Assembly (NCBI GenBank): GCA_034401795.1
Contig: CM067370.1
Coordinates: forward strand, 66,771,188-66,835,187
Length of the DNA: 64,000 nucleotides
Origin: Chaetoderma sp. LZ-2023a
Lineage: Eukaryota > Mollusca > Caudofoveata > Chaetodermatida > Chaetodermatidae
Direction of reading: 5' to 3'
The notes beneath the pieces were generated by a model, which was not told the DNA's origin, made no database searches, and was given only the letters and a program-made list of their open reading frames with translations. A program made the position numbers and the translations under genes. The first letter of the stretch is position 1. Every line of letters begins with the position of its first letter. Shown here one piece after another: positions 9,957 to 20,402 of the stretch.

Positions 9957-11340
9957 AATATACGTGGAGGCTGACATGAACACGAAAATCCAATAACGCA
10001 CAAAACAAACGAAACCGGATATTAAGCCAGTCTACAATGGACACTCGTACTTGGGGCTCGATGGTGGTGGGCCTTTAGGTCTTGTGGTCGCAAGATCATT
10101 AAACCTGGGGCATGGTATGCCATTGTGGCGTTTAGTGGATGTGGCTACACGTCCGACGCTGGCCAATATCTAGGGTATTGGCTGGCGTCGGACATTATCT
10201 TGCATCTGTTTTGGGCCGCAGTGTTACACTGGGCCCCTGAAGGGCTGCCACTTGCTGGCACCAAGTGCTAAATAACAAAACTGAGCCTGTAAAGACAGAG
10301 ACCCATAGGATGTGGTTCGACTTGATGACACGGAGTGGCGAGGGGTGGGTGGGGTGGTGGTTTATGCACGTATACGCACTGGTGAGAACAGTTCAATTGA
10401 TGGCTATATTAAATAAGCCCACAAGTGGCAACCTTTATACTAGTGCGTGCGTGTATGGATTATTCCTCGCTTCATATTCCCGTGCCATCATGCCGCACCG
10501 CACCTGGTGGATTTCAGAACTAGTGGGGGGTCCCGGGCTGGCGCACTTGTTCTGTGGTGGGGGGGGGGGGAGAACACTCTGGCGCATCATATCCCCCCCG
10601 TTGAACGCATTAGCGCAGAGCTGCTGGCGTGTGCACAGTTGGGGGTGAGTTTCTATGCGGCTGCAACGCTGCATCGGCATGGAATACCCTTTAGGGCATT
10701 TTACATCGGAGCATTGGCATTTCCCTCTACTAGCAGTGGATCTCGCTGGCGCATTTCCAATTGTATATATGTACTTATGTTTCTGAATCTACACTACACT
10801 GCCACCATTATTACTGTATAATATCTATGTAGGGAGCGAGTCGTAACTAAGTTGTAAACAACTTGTGACTCAATCCCAATTGTCTCTTAGAACAATAAAA
10901 ATATGTTTAAATCAAATCAACACTAAATAATGAATAATAGTAATTCTAGTTATAGTCATGAACAAGGGCATACTGCAGCGTCATCTGAAAACAGAACAAC
11001 AGATATAAAAAGTATTGGTTGCAACATATTAATAATGATACCCCATTAATGCCTATATAGTTACCATAATTTCTTATATATAGGGACCGGCATTGACATA
11101 ATCGGGGCCGGAAATGGATTGGGGCCGACTACTACATAATCTGGGGTGGAATGAGTCAGTGCCTAAATCGATGGTGACCCTATATTCTTATTCTTACCCC
11201 TCATGAACAGGGTTGGGGTCAATTTTGATTGGAATTGATGCATTAATTACAATTCAATTCCGGATTTGGAATTGGAATCAATACATCTTAGGACTCCAGC
11301 TGAATTGGAATTGAGTTTGAATTGACCGGGATTGATAAAT
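9957..11340. other. Unclassified repeat-like DNA, no gene
   Basis: It holds a hairpin at 10,151-10,195 (stem gtccgacgctggccaatat, opposite arm differing only at G:U-compatible positions), a 14-G run near 10,560 and an AATAAA at about 10,893 followed by AT-rich sequence, which looks like the 3' end of some retroelement. At 11,215-11,340 there is a degenerate AATTG/GAATTG-rich stretch. Short open frames such as 10,265-10,648 look incidental. Confidence 0.5.
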
Positions 11341-11666
11341 TAAAAAAACCTAAAATCACTACAAAAGCAATCTATTAAATCATTTGCACAAACAGCAGGT
11401 GGCCAGGATATCTTTCAAGTAGAAAAATTCTAAAACTCAAGGACATTGGAAGGCTCCAATTATACACAATTTTAAGAGACTTCCACAATGCCAACCTACC
11501 CGCTTCTTTAACCGGTATCTTTGCGGTCAATACACAAATAGACCGTCACAACACAAGAACACGAACTATCCAGCACATAAGACACCATCAAACAAAAGCC
11601 GCACAACAAAAACTCTCATATATAAAGCAATACAATTATGGAATAATACAGATCTATACAAAGACA
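11341..11666 (+). pseudogene. LINE C-terminal region, left part (interrupted by hAT-type element)
   Basis: The plus strand encodes LINE post-RT sequence: SLTGIFAVNTQIDRHNTRT, an 'H.TR' region, and YKAIQLWNNTDLYKD, which resembles the 'Y.G..LWN.L...I' ending of CR1/jockey-type ORF2. The reading frame stops being LINE at 11,666 and resumes exactly at 15,528. The codon split by the insertion is the Ile after LYKD. No upstream RT belonging to this copy was found. Confidence 0.75.
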
Positions 11667-13190
11667 TAGGCCTGGGCGGTTTGGCCTAAAAGAAAACCTG
11701 TGACGGTATCACTAATTAAACCGGTATTAACGAAATACTGGTTTAAGGGGTTAGAATGATCGAAAATAATTTGAAATATGAAAATATGCCGTTTTCATTA
11801 GCTACAGTCAGAATTGCCCGTATGCGCCCTTTTGCGCGTATATACGCATAAAAATGGCAGAGGGACGCATAAAAATTAACCCTCTGCGTCCCCGAGGACA
11901 CACTACGGATGCAGTGAAAAAGTGTAATGGAAACTGGTAACTTTGCGTGTGCTTAATTATCGATTATATTATCGTGTGTGTATATTTATTTGTGCATGTT
12001 TTTACTTTAAAAATATATCTAATGTATTGTGTGTTCAATAAAAACGAACTTACTGCGTTGTTTAAGACTATGATTTGTTGTAGGTTTTCTTGCACAACTC
12101 AAAGTTGTTAATGCCCATAAATCAGATTTAACCACCACATTTAATTGTAAACGCAATCCCCAAATCATCCTTAGTATTCCATTTGATCTAATTTTTTTAT
12201 AAATACTGAGTTTACAAGCCCAATGTTAGTCGCCTTGTTTGGACTACAAATTGCAAAAATACCCGCCATGTTTCTGTCTGTTGTGCTAAACGTCAGTGTG
12301 ACGTGTCAATATTTGATTGGATAACAGCGGAATCTCCCTGTCGAGGAACTCACGCTTGAGAAATCCAATACAACTGATCAAGCGTATACAAACGTGTCTG
12401 ATTGTCTTAACCCTTTCACAGCTCAGAACATTGGACAGATCACAAAGTTGGTATCACTAATATGCTGAATATTTTGAAATTAATTTGCGCATGCCTACTT
12501 GCCTAAAGCAGCAACGACTTACAGGCAAAATATCTTTTTCTATTTACTTATCAAAATATATAAATTGATGAAGGAATATATGGAAGATATTGTGATATCT
12601 TTTACATTTGACTGGTCATTTGACGGATCAGCGGCGGGGTCTTTGTATTGCTGTTTGAATAACGATATCAATACGCGCTATAAGCCGTCTTTTATTTAGC
12701 AATAGCGGCTAATTGATTGACTGATGGATTAGTGTTTATAGTGTTTAACAATACTCGATTGTTAGGTGTTCCCAATTTCTCAACTAAAAAGCTCCCCAGC
12801 AGCGATGTTCAACGATATCGTCGACCTACAGGTAGGCATACGTTAAAATATTGATTTTTTCCAAACAGTGTATAGCTCAAAGCTCCCCGATACAAGCGTC
12901 CTTATTGGATACATGCTAATGCGTTAGCTATGCTTCAACCAATCAGCAATCGCGTTACATAGTTACTCCCTATGAATTAGACACATCCGGTTATTGGCTG
13001 ATATATTTTCACTAATTACACATTTTAATCTGATTTATACAGATTATTTTTGATAAATTATTGTTAGCCTATGTATTCCACTATATTTAGTCATTCCAGT
13101 GACATTATAAAAAATACATGCGCATTATATCGAAGTAGGTCAAGTCGTCCGTGAGCAAACTCGCCCCAGATACTCGTAATTTTTCAATTC

Positions 13191-13886
13191 GTCCAAAATC
13201 AAGTTAGGTTTTATAGAAAAACTAATGCAGTGGTCTTTGCTAATTACTAATGTAGTGGTCTTTAGAAATGTCAATCATACAATGTTGTCAATGTAGGTTG
13301 GTTGGTTTATCAGACAACAAACAAGTACAGTGCTTTAAGTCACATTGTGTATTGTTTATTGACATGCAGTTCAAATGTTATTAGTTAAATATACAAGGGC
13401 CATTTCAATAGATCAATTTAAGGTTAATAAACTATGCATAGTTAATATTCTCTATATATACATTAACAGTATTTACACAAAAGTCAAGTTAGGGTTTTAT
13501 AGAAAAACTAATGCAGTGGCCTTTGCTAATTACTAATGTAGTGGTCTTTGGAAATGTTAATCATACAAGGTTGTCAATGTAGGTTGTAAGTACAGTGGTT
13601 TAGGTTATTGTTTATTGACATGCAGTTCAAATGTTATTAGTTAAATATACAATGGCCATTTCAATAGATCAATTTTAGCCACCATTGTATATCACAGAAT
13701 ACATATGTTTGAAAATTTACCACTGGAATGACTGGCACTGTTTAGAGCCAGTAATTCCAGTGTTAAACTTTCAAAATAGGTATTTTGGTGATCTACAATA
13801 GTGGCCAAAAGTGTTAAGTGCTAAAGGTTAATAAACTATGCATAGTTAATATTCTCTATATATATATATTAACAGTATTTACATAA
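13191..13886 (+). repeat. Tandem duplication inside the hAT-type element
   Basis: Unit I is 13,191-13,481 and unit II is 13,482-13,886. Both run from 'caagttaggg/gttttatagaaaaac' through 'gcagttcaaatgttattag', 'ccatttcaatagatcaat', 'ggttaataaactatgcatag' and 'taacagtatttaca'. Unit II has lost about 40 bp in the middle and gained a 147-bp insertion at a TTAA site. Unit I serves as the empty-site reference. Confidence 0.88.
13676..13822. mobile_element. Small TTAA-targeted MITE with internal hairpin
   Basis: Compared with the neighbouring duplicate (caatTTAAggtt), this copy reads caattTTA...cTAAaggtt, so about 147 bp were inserted at TTAA, the target of piggyBac-type transposons. The inner ends are inverted: 'gccaccattgtatatcac' against 'ggccactattgtagatcac' read from the right. 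The core is the palindrome 'tttgaaaatttaccactgg' ... 'ccagtgttaaactttcaaa' (13,708-13,778), shared with 52,325-52,421 and 60,620-60,712. Confidence 0.75.
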
Positions 13887-15527
13887 TGTCATAACTAGTG
13901 CTTTCAACATGTTTAATAAAGTGCTTTATAATTATATCAATGTGTTGTGTTTATTTTAAGAAAAAACATGCGACCCCCATATTTCAGATGAGGACCCCAG
14001 GGGGCCCCCCAGATTTTACAATGGGACCCCCAAATCTGAGTGTTGGGTCCTTGGGACCCCCAAAAATCAGATGTTGTGGGCAACACTGGCTACAGTACAT
14101 GTATTTTGCGATTTGACAACTGACGGAAATTGCCACGAAATTAGAACGGTAACTATGTACGACTACTCACTTTGACACTATCTATCTCAAAATAGTAGTT
14201 AAAATAAATAAAGTCTGGTTCATGTGATGTCGTGAAAATAACACTAACTACTAAAATGTTGATTTTCAACACTGTTATTAGGTAACTATTTTTGAAAACG
14301 TAGCAAAATCTAATGCGTGTAAGTAGGAACCCGGATATGAGAGCGAGTTTAGGCTCCTAGTAGAGTACCGCACATACGGTTAGTTTGCATAACCACCTAC
14401 AGTATGATCTAGTCTAGTAAGTCATGTGTTTGTATTCGAGTACTCGGTATTTAGTAATACTCCTCAATAAACCGTTGTTCAAGCGGGTGAATGTCATTCA
14501 CCACATAACTAAAGAGTAGTCATTTCCCGCAAATCGTGCCTCAAGAATTCTCACAAAAAATGTGCTTGACTATTTTTCGAGGTTCATATGTCATAAAGAG
14601 ATTATGATAATTTGACAACATAAACGCAATGATTCGTGAATCTAACTTAACTCTACTTAAATCAACACGCCGTACCTGAAGATATACGGACGAAAAAGAC
14701 TGGGCCATGAAACAAAACGATGTGATTCTAATGCCTATCGAGCAGAAAAGTCATGTGATAAAAAATACTACACATTTCATTCATAAAATCGATAGTAGTG
14801 AATATCCCGGCGGAAGAATTTGTTAACAACCAATCACATTACGCCTGCTCGTATTTGAGAGGCTAAGAGGTGTATTTTACTTGTAACTACTCCGCCAACG
14901 TAAGAAGCGACTTAATCATTTTCATTTCTCGGGCGTTCAAGCAATTTGTCTCGTATGTTTTAGTCCGTGATGGATCATTTTATGTTTGTAGAAATCTAAG
15001 GGAAATAATGATTTGTTCATTGTATAGCGTCGTTGTTTTCGCAGCACATTTCTTGATTTTTTTTTGTATCATGTCACATTTGGAATCCTAATTAAACATA
15101 TTACAAACTCGAATTGAAAAAAAGATTATTTGTTGCAAAGAAGAAATTTAGATTTTCAAATTATTCAATCTTACATTGAACCTGCAGAGCTTACGTCATG
15201 TAATATTCATTGCTGGCAAATCAAATCATATTTGCCGAGGGTCGTCCTCGTCCGATTTGTTGGGATTTCATCAACACCCTTGCTTTCCCACGGCTAATAG
15301 TTATAGATGACTGTATTTTATGTCTCTAGTAGCAAATGGTTACACTAGATGATAATATTAAACTGCAAGTCAAGAACAAACTAGTTTAGGAGTCACCAGA
15401 TTTTGCGCAATGGCGATTTTACGGACGGTTTTCCGGGTTTTTTATTTTTGTAACGGTTTTTAAACCGTCGCCATAAAAAACCATTAGACGGTGTGAAACC
15501 GGTATACCACACAGCCCTACAAAGACA

Positions 15528-15591
15528 TTATTACTCTACGATCATTTAAACAGAAAATCAAAAATATGATTATAAAAAACTACTAGGCCCG
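15528..15591 (+). pseudogene. LINE C-terminal region, right part
   Basis: It continues the frame left at 11,666: (I)ITLRSFKQKIKNMIIKNY and then a TAG stop at about 15,586. The S-F-K..L/I-K pattern before the stop is the normal end of such LINE ORF2 proteins. Together with the 11,341-11,666 piece it reads without a frameshift across the insertion. Confidence 0.75.
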
Positions 15592-15599
15592 AAAAAACC

Positions 15600-16207
15600 C
15601 ACAAAAAAACCCACAAAGAAACCTCCCCCCACCCACACCGCCATTAGCTTTCCCATAGCTTGTCTAGTCTAGATTTGAAGGAATTTATTTGAGGGGGGGT
15701 ACTGATAATGGATTCAGGTAGTTTATTCCATTGATCAGTACAGCGCAATGGGAAAGAAATCTTTCGTATATTGAACCTTGGTCTTATTTTCTTAATTTTT
15801 AGGCTGTGGCTCAATAAGGTCTGCAATAACTTGGTTATATTTATTGCTAAGGATTTGATATAACTCGATCATTTTATATAACGCAATCTTCTAAATGCTA
15901 ATGTTGATAATTTTAACTTTTGCAGGCGTACATGATATGATAGATTACGTATAACAGGAACAAGTTTGGTTGCCCGTCTTTGGACATTTTCAATTGCATT
16001 TATGTGGTATTTCAGATACTGAGCCCAAACCACATTAGTGTATTCAATATGCGGCCTAACAAGAGATTTGTAGAAATGTTTAATGTTTTCTTTATCTAGA
16101 TAGTCAAATGTTCTCCTAATCAGTCCCATTATTGGGTTAGATTTGCTTATTTTTTCGTTTATATGTTCATCGAAGCATAGTTTATCGTCTATTAGGCCAC
16201 CTATATC
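15600..16207 (-). pseudogene. CR1-like LINE C-terminal region (interrupted, part 1)
   Basis: On the minus strand: GGLIDDKLCFDEHINEKISK, SNPIMGLIRRTFDYLD, LVRPHIEYTNVVWAQYLK, IENVQRRATKLVPVIRNLSY, and in a second frame RCTDQWNKLPESIISTPPQ ending near 15,644. These are the post-RT motifs of CR1-type ORF2 ('LVRP.LEY...VW', 'E.VQRRATK', 'WN.LP..I'). A closely related sequence lies on the plus strand at 19,690-20,330. The coding frame is cut at 16,207 by an inserted element and its N-terminal side resumes at 17,776. Confidence 0.82.
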
Positions 16208-17769
16208 CAGGGTTCATACACCTTGAGCAGAATAAGTTTCCATACCTTGTCCATACTCAATTTTATAATTTCCATACCCATTGCGTAACATTACCCGGTC
16301 ATACCAATAGTTAATACTAAATGGAAAATAGACAAATTTGACTGGAAGCAGTTGCTGCCTGAGACGGCGACGACTTCCAGTCAAATTAATTTCAAAATAT
16401 TCAATAGAATAAGTTTTATATTGTGTCAAACGTTAAGAAAATTTTAATTAACCCTTTCAGTGATTAATTCCCACATTTTTAAGGCAAATGTACAAAACTT
16501 AAATACTTTGAAATTAATTTGACTGGAAGCAGTTGCTGCCTCAGACTGCAATGGTTTTCAGTAAATAACATTTTCAAAATATTCAACACACACATTTTTT
16601 AAAATTAAATATTATTTATGATTATAAAAAATAAATTTAGTTTTTTGGACATTTAAAATAAATTTAGTAATTGTTCAATAATTATTTTTATTTTCACCCA
16701 CCTCAGTCACCACCCAATAGCCTACAAAATCTGGTACTATTCACTCTTTATAGAAGAATATTTGCACTTTCCCAAGATCACGACGTTTGTTTAACTCAAT
16801 CTCCCATACAAACATTATATAATTATAGTCACATGGTCATTACTTTCTTGATGGCTGTCTAAACACATCTGATTCAATGTTTACAAATTCGGAATAAATG
16901 TGATCATACTTAGTCTGAACCTGGGAAGTCTGAATTGGGTAAGTGGATTCGGTGAAGTTAAATGCATGACAGAGTAAATATGACCATTACTGACAATCAG
17001 ATAAAGAAATTGGCAATATTTCAAACATCTTCACTAGTACAGTTAATGCATTTTGTCTCTGTGGATATAATTTCCCCAAAATGGGCTTCCTCGATTTGGA
17101 CCAAGTATGATCATTGCTTTCACTCTATAAATAGACGACATATGATATGCTAGCTATAGCAAATATGGTCGATTTATAGTACATTTTTTATCACTCTAGA
17201 GTGTGCTCTACTCATTTTAGAAATATTCCCATTTCCCTGAGTGGATATAGGTATGAAAATTATCCCTTAACTTAACTTCCCCAATTCAGACTTCCGCGAT
17301 TCAGACTAAGTATGATGACCTTTCTCCAAATTTGTAAAAACAATGGCTTCTTGCAATTGACACGTTCAGACATGTATTACTCAAGCCGAAGTGTGTTCCC
17401 GGTATGGTTACCATTAACAGCTCCGTTTAGCATACACCGGGAACCAATGTGATGTTGCCGTCCATAAACTATTACGCAATAACGGCAAAATTTTGCGAGA
17501 CTGGTGAGAATTCGTGTTTCATGACATTTTACACAAGCCGAAGTGTCTTCCCGGTATGTTTAACACGCAGTTTAGCTTACACCAGGAATGTTTGATGAGG
17601 ATTTATGAGAAAATGTTTGCCGGGAGAATTGCAATTCCTTATATTTTAGTTTTCCATACCTTTTCCATGAATCCATAGCTGTAACGCAAAATAGTGATTT
17701 TCCATACTTTTTCAGGCCCTGGAAAAGGGTTTCTTAATTTTCCATAATTTTTCCTGGCTTCCATACCTG
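16208..17769. mobile_element. hAT-like element, 1.56 kb, inserted in a LINE
   Basis: It is bounded by TATATC direct repeats (16,202-16,207 and 17,770-17,775). The ends begin CAGGGTTCATACACC on the left and CAGGTATGGAAGCCAGG from the right, and subterminal 'tttccatacctttt'-like words are inverted between the two sides. The LINE coding sequence on either side reads EKDI | GGLIDDK, joining exactly at the duplicated bases. The CAGGG...Y-rich 'TTTCCATAC' ends resemble non-autonomous hAT families. The duplication looks like 6 bp rather than 8. No transposase is seen; an inverted pair of 'gactggaagcagttgctgcct' words lies at 16,335-16,540. Confidence 0.72.
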
Positions 17770-17775
17770 TATATC

Positions 17776-18010
17776 TTTTTCACTAGACGAATGGGCTAGA
17801 GTAGAGACAGTAGAGTATCATCAGTATGGTTACTTTAAAGTTACTAGACTCCATTGTTACTGTATAAGAAGTAAGAACTTGAACTAATAAGATTTGGTGA
17901 TTAATGGTGTCAAAAGCTTTTGAAAGGTCCAAAAAGATGCCTACTATGCTTTGTTTCTTTTCTAGTGATACAATAATTTTTTTGCACTGGACACATAGAT
18001 AAACAGATAA
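17776..18010 (-). pseudogene. LINE RT fragments at the 5' side of the insertion
   Basis: Next to the hAT-like element a few codons (SSSEKDI) continue the CR1-like ORF. Beyond about 17,800 the minus strand encodes an RT segment KKQSIVGIFLDLSKAFDTIN (motif A) that does not belong contiguously to the preceding codons, so a deletion or chimeric junction lies near 17,800-17,870. The LDLSKAFDTINH wording is like the LINE at 34.9-37.3 kb. Confidence 0.65.
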
Positions 18011-18381
18011 AGGCCACACGCCATCAAACATCTGTTCATGAATTTGCACGCTTCAATGATCAACATTCACAACAAAATGAACAATCAAAACTCAACTGCG
18101 CAACCAGAAGGTTTGTACTAGGAAGAGCATATGCATTATTGAACGTACCGACGGTATGACTGCCGCGTTATCCTGCTGCATTTCTAGTAACAGTAACTGC
18201 ATAATTTCGTTTTCAACTTCTAAATTATAAAATAAATGCTCGCAAAGGAAATGTCTTTCCGTGAGGTTTTTGACAGAAGACGTTTGCGGCAGAGATTTCT
18301 GCTCTATATCGACTTTCAGGCAATTATTAAGGATTAACGGCAGAGCACCTAAAATATGCCCCACCAGTAGTATTTCTTCAC
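18011..18381. other. Unrecognised stretch with a 90-codon minus-strand open frame
   Basis: A minus-strand frame at 18,092-18,364 is rich in Leu, Met and Gln (MQLLLLEMQQDN) and contains a short Cys pair. I do not recognise it and cannot tell whether it is coding. It lies between two LINE fragments. Confidence 0.25.
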
Positions 18382-18843
18382 GTGGTAGCCTTAATGAACT
18401 ACATCATCTCCAAGGGATGTGTTCCACATGAGCTGAAGCAGGGTGTTTTAACACGTCCTAAAAAAAAGAAGAAAGACAGCAAACTAGCCACAAACTATAG
18501 GGGTATTACAGTTCTTTCAATTATTGGAAAGATCCTGAAAAAACTGCTCTTAAATCGTACTAAATATAAACATGCCATCATCCAGTCCAAGTGGCAAAGA
18601 GGATTTACGGAAGGTTCCTCTTCAAACAACACAGCACTGATCATATCTGAGGTAGTGAATGAGGCAAAAGACAACCATCAGCAAGTCGCCATGGTAACAT
18701 TTGATGCGGTATGGAATGCATTCCTGCTCCGGAAAATATTTATCAGTGAAGTGGAGCATTCCTTATGGAAAACCATTAATGCGCGATACACTGATGTGGA
18801 AACGGTGGTTAAAGGCAGACATCGGAACCATTCAGGATACAAC
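18382..18843 (+). pseudogene. LINE 'beta' RT, 5' half (interrupted)
   Basis: It encodes PHELKQGVLTRPKKKKKD, NYRGITVLSIIGKILKKLL, QRGFTEGSSSNNTALIISE, VTFDAVWNAF (motif A region, with the usual KAF reduced to WNAF) and VEHSLWKTINARYTDVETVV. The 'NYRGI..L...GKILE' and 'QRGFT.G.S..N.AL' motifs are diagnostic of one LINE family. The ORF is cut at 18,843 by a CR1-like insertion and resumes at 20,403 with RIQQGIRQGDIL (motif B). Frame slippage occurs near 18,805. Confidence 0.85.
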
Positions 18844-20402
18844 CGCGTATCATAAAAGAACTTAGTAATACTTTAGCCCACCCACTCAAAATATTATTTC
18901 AAAACTCATTGAACTCCAGTAGATTACCAACACCATGGAAGCAGGCCAATATTACACCTATATTTAAAAAGGGAAACAGAAAAGTCACAAGCAATTATAG
19001 GCCAATAAGTCTGACAAGTGTCGTCTGCAAACTACTTGAAGGTTTAATTAGAGACAGTATCATCCAGCATATGAAAGCGAATGGCTTATTTAGTAAATAT
19101 CAATTTGGTTTCATCCCAGGTAGGTCCACCACACTGCAGTTATTGACGGTAGTGGATAAATGGTTACAAATATTGGACAGTGATGGTGGTGTGGTGGACG
19201 TTGCATATTTTGATTTTTAAAGGCATTTGACAAGGTTCCCCATCGTAGACTTGTACATAAACTGAATCTATATAACATCAACCCACAGATTATTAAATGG
19301 ATAGAAAGCGTCTTGTCACAGCATAGCCATAGAGTAATCATTAGTGATGAACCCTCAGAATGGAAATCAGTATTTAGCGGGATACCACAGGGATAAGTTT
19401 TAGGACCAGTGTTGTTTGTTTTATATATAAATGACTTACCTAATGTGATAGCTAACAATAGTGAAATATACCTGTATGCGGATGACACAAAACTTTTTAA
19501 TGGCATAAAATCCAATGATGATGCTAACGAAATTCAACAAGCTATATACTTGTTAAACGAATGGACCAGTAAATGGTTACTCCAATTTAATGCTGATAGG
19601 TGTAAATTTATATGAATTGGCAAAACCAATTTACAAAATCATAGCTATATTCTCGGCAAAGACGGGTCCCCTATTAATCCAACTGAGGATGAAAAGGATA
19701 TAGGTGTTATTATTGATGATAAACTATGTTTCGAGAAGCACATAATAGATAAGTTAATAAAACCAACTCCATTATGGGTATAATAAGGTGCACATTTGTA
19801 TCCCTTGACACGAACATATTTAGAACCCTGTATACATCATCAGTGCGGCCACATCTGGAATTTGCTAATCAGGTTTGGAGCTCCTATCTCAAGAAACATA
19901 TAGAGCTGTTAGAAAATGTTCAGCGAAGGGCGACAAAAAGTGTCTCAGGACTATCAAAACTAATTATGAGACTAGACTCAGGGTCCTTAATATAACAAAT
20001 CTTGCATACCGTAGAGTACGAGGCAATATTATTTAAGCTTACAAAATTATAACAAAAAAATATGATCCAGAAGTGTGCAACCTTTTTGAATTTCGATCAG
20101 ACTCAAGAACCAGGGGACACAGGCTAAATATATACAAATCCAGATCACGTTTAAACATACAAAAATACTCCTTTAAACATAGAATCGTGGACTTATGGAA
20201 CAGTCTTCCGAACCATGTCATAGAAGCAACAACCATGATATCATTTGAAACAAAATTAGATAAAATATGGGATAACCAACCCCTATATTATAGCTGGCAA
20301 TATAAATCCCATGTTTCATTACCAAATTGAAAAAGGAAATTAGGAATCTGTCATTACAGGCTTTTAGCCTTCTCACAGAAATAGAATATGATTGATTGAT
20401 TG
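18844..20402 (+). mobile_element. Nested CR1-like LINE, 5'-truncated, 1.56 kb
   Basis: It is flanked by the 10-bp duplication AGGATACAAC (18,834-18,843 and 20,403-20,412). It encodes RIIKELSNTLAHPLK, WKQANITPIFKKGNRK, NYRPISLTSVVCKLLEGLI, FGFIPGRSTTLQLL, YFDF(stop)KAFDKVPH, GIPQG(stop)VLGPVLFVLYINDLP, YLYADDTKLF (intact YADD), EKDIGVIIDDKLCF and VRPHLEFANQVWSSYL, ending in a (TTGA)n-type tail. In-frame stops at about 19,217 and 19,395, plus later shifts, make it dead. Target-primed insertion with 5' truncation explains the structure. Confidence 0.92.

Larger units (their letters stand above)
11667..15519. mobile_element. hAT-type DNA transposon, 3.85 kb, no transposase recognised
   Basis: It is flanked by an 8-bp direct duplication CAAAGACA (11,659-11,666 and 15,520-15,527). 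The ends are imperfect inverted repeats: TAGGCCTGGGCGGT on the left and TAGGGCTGTGTGGT read inward from the right. An 8-bp duplication with TAG-G-type ends is the hAT superfamily signature. The interior is AT-rich with no open frame longer than about 75 codons, so it is either a non-autonomous form or a heavily decayed, repeatedly invaded copy. It contains the tandem duplication at 13,191-13,886 and the TTAA insertion at 13,676-13,822. It interrupts a LINE ORF that reads cleanly across the gap. Confidence 0.88.

Noticed and set aside
10265-10821. Plus-strand frames with Gly runs
   Set aside because: Created by a poly-G tract and showing no recognisable motif; treated as incidental.
12408-12420. 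TTAACCCTTTCA, a piggyBac-like end (also near 16,447, 44,627 and 53,272)
   Set aside because: No inverted partner at a plausible distance could be assigned at these sites; only the 60,558-60,759 pair was convincing.
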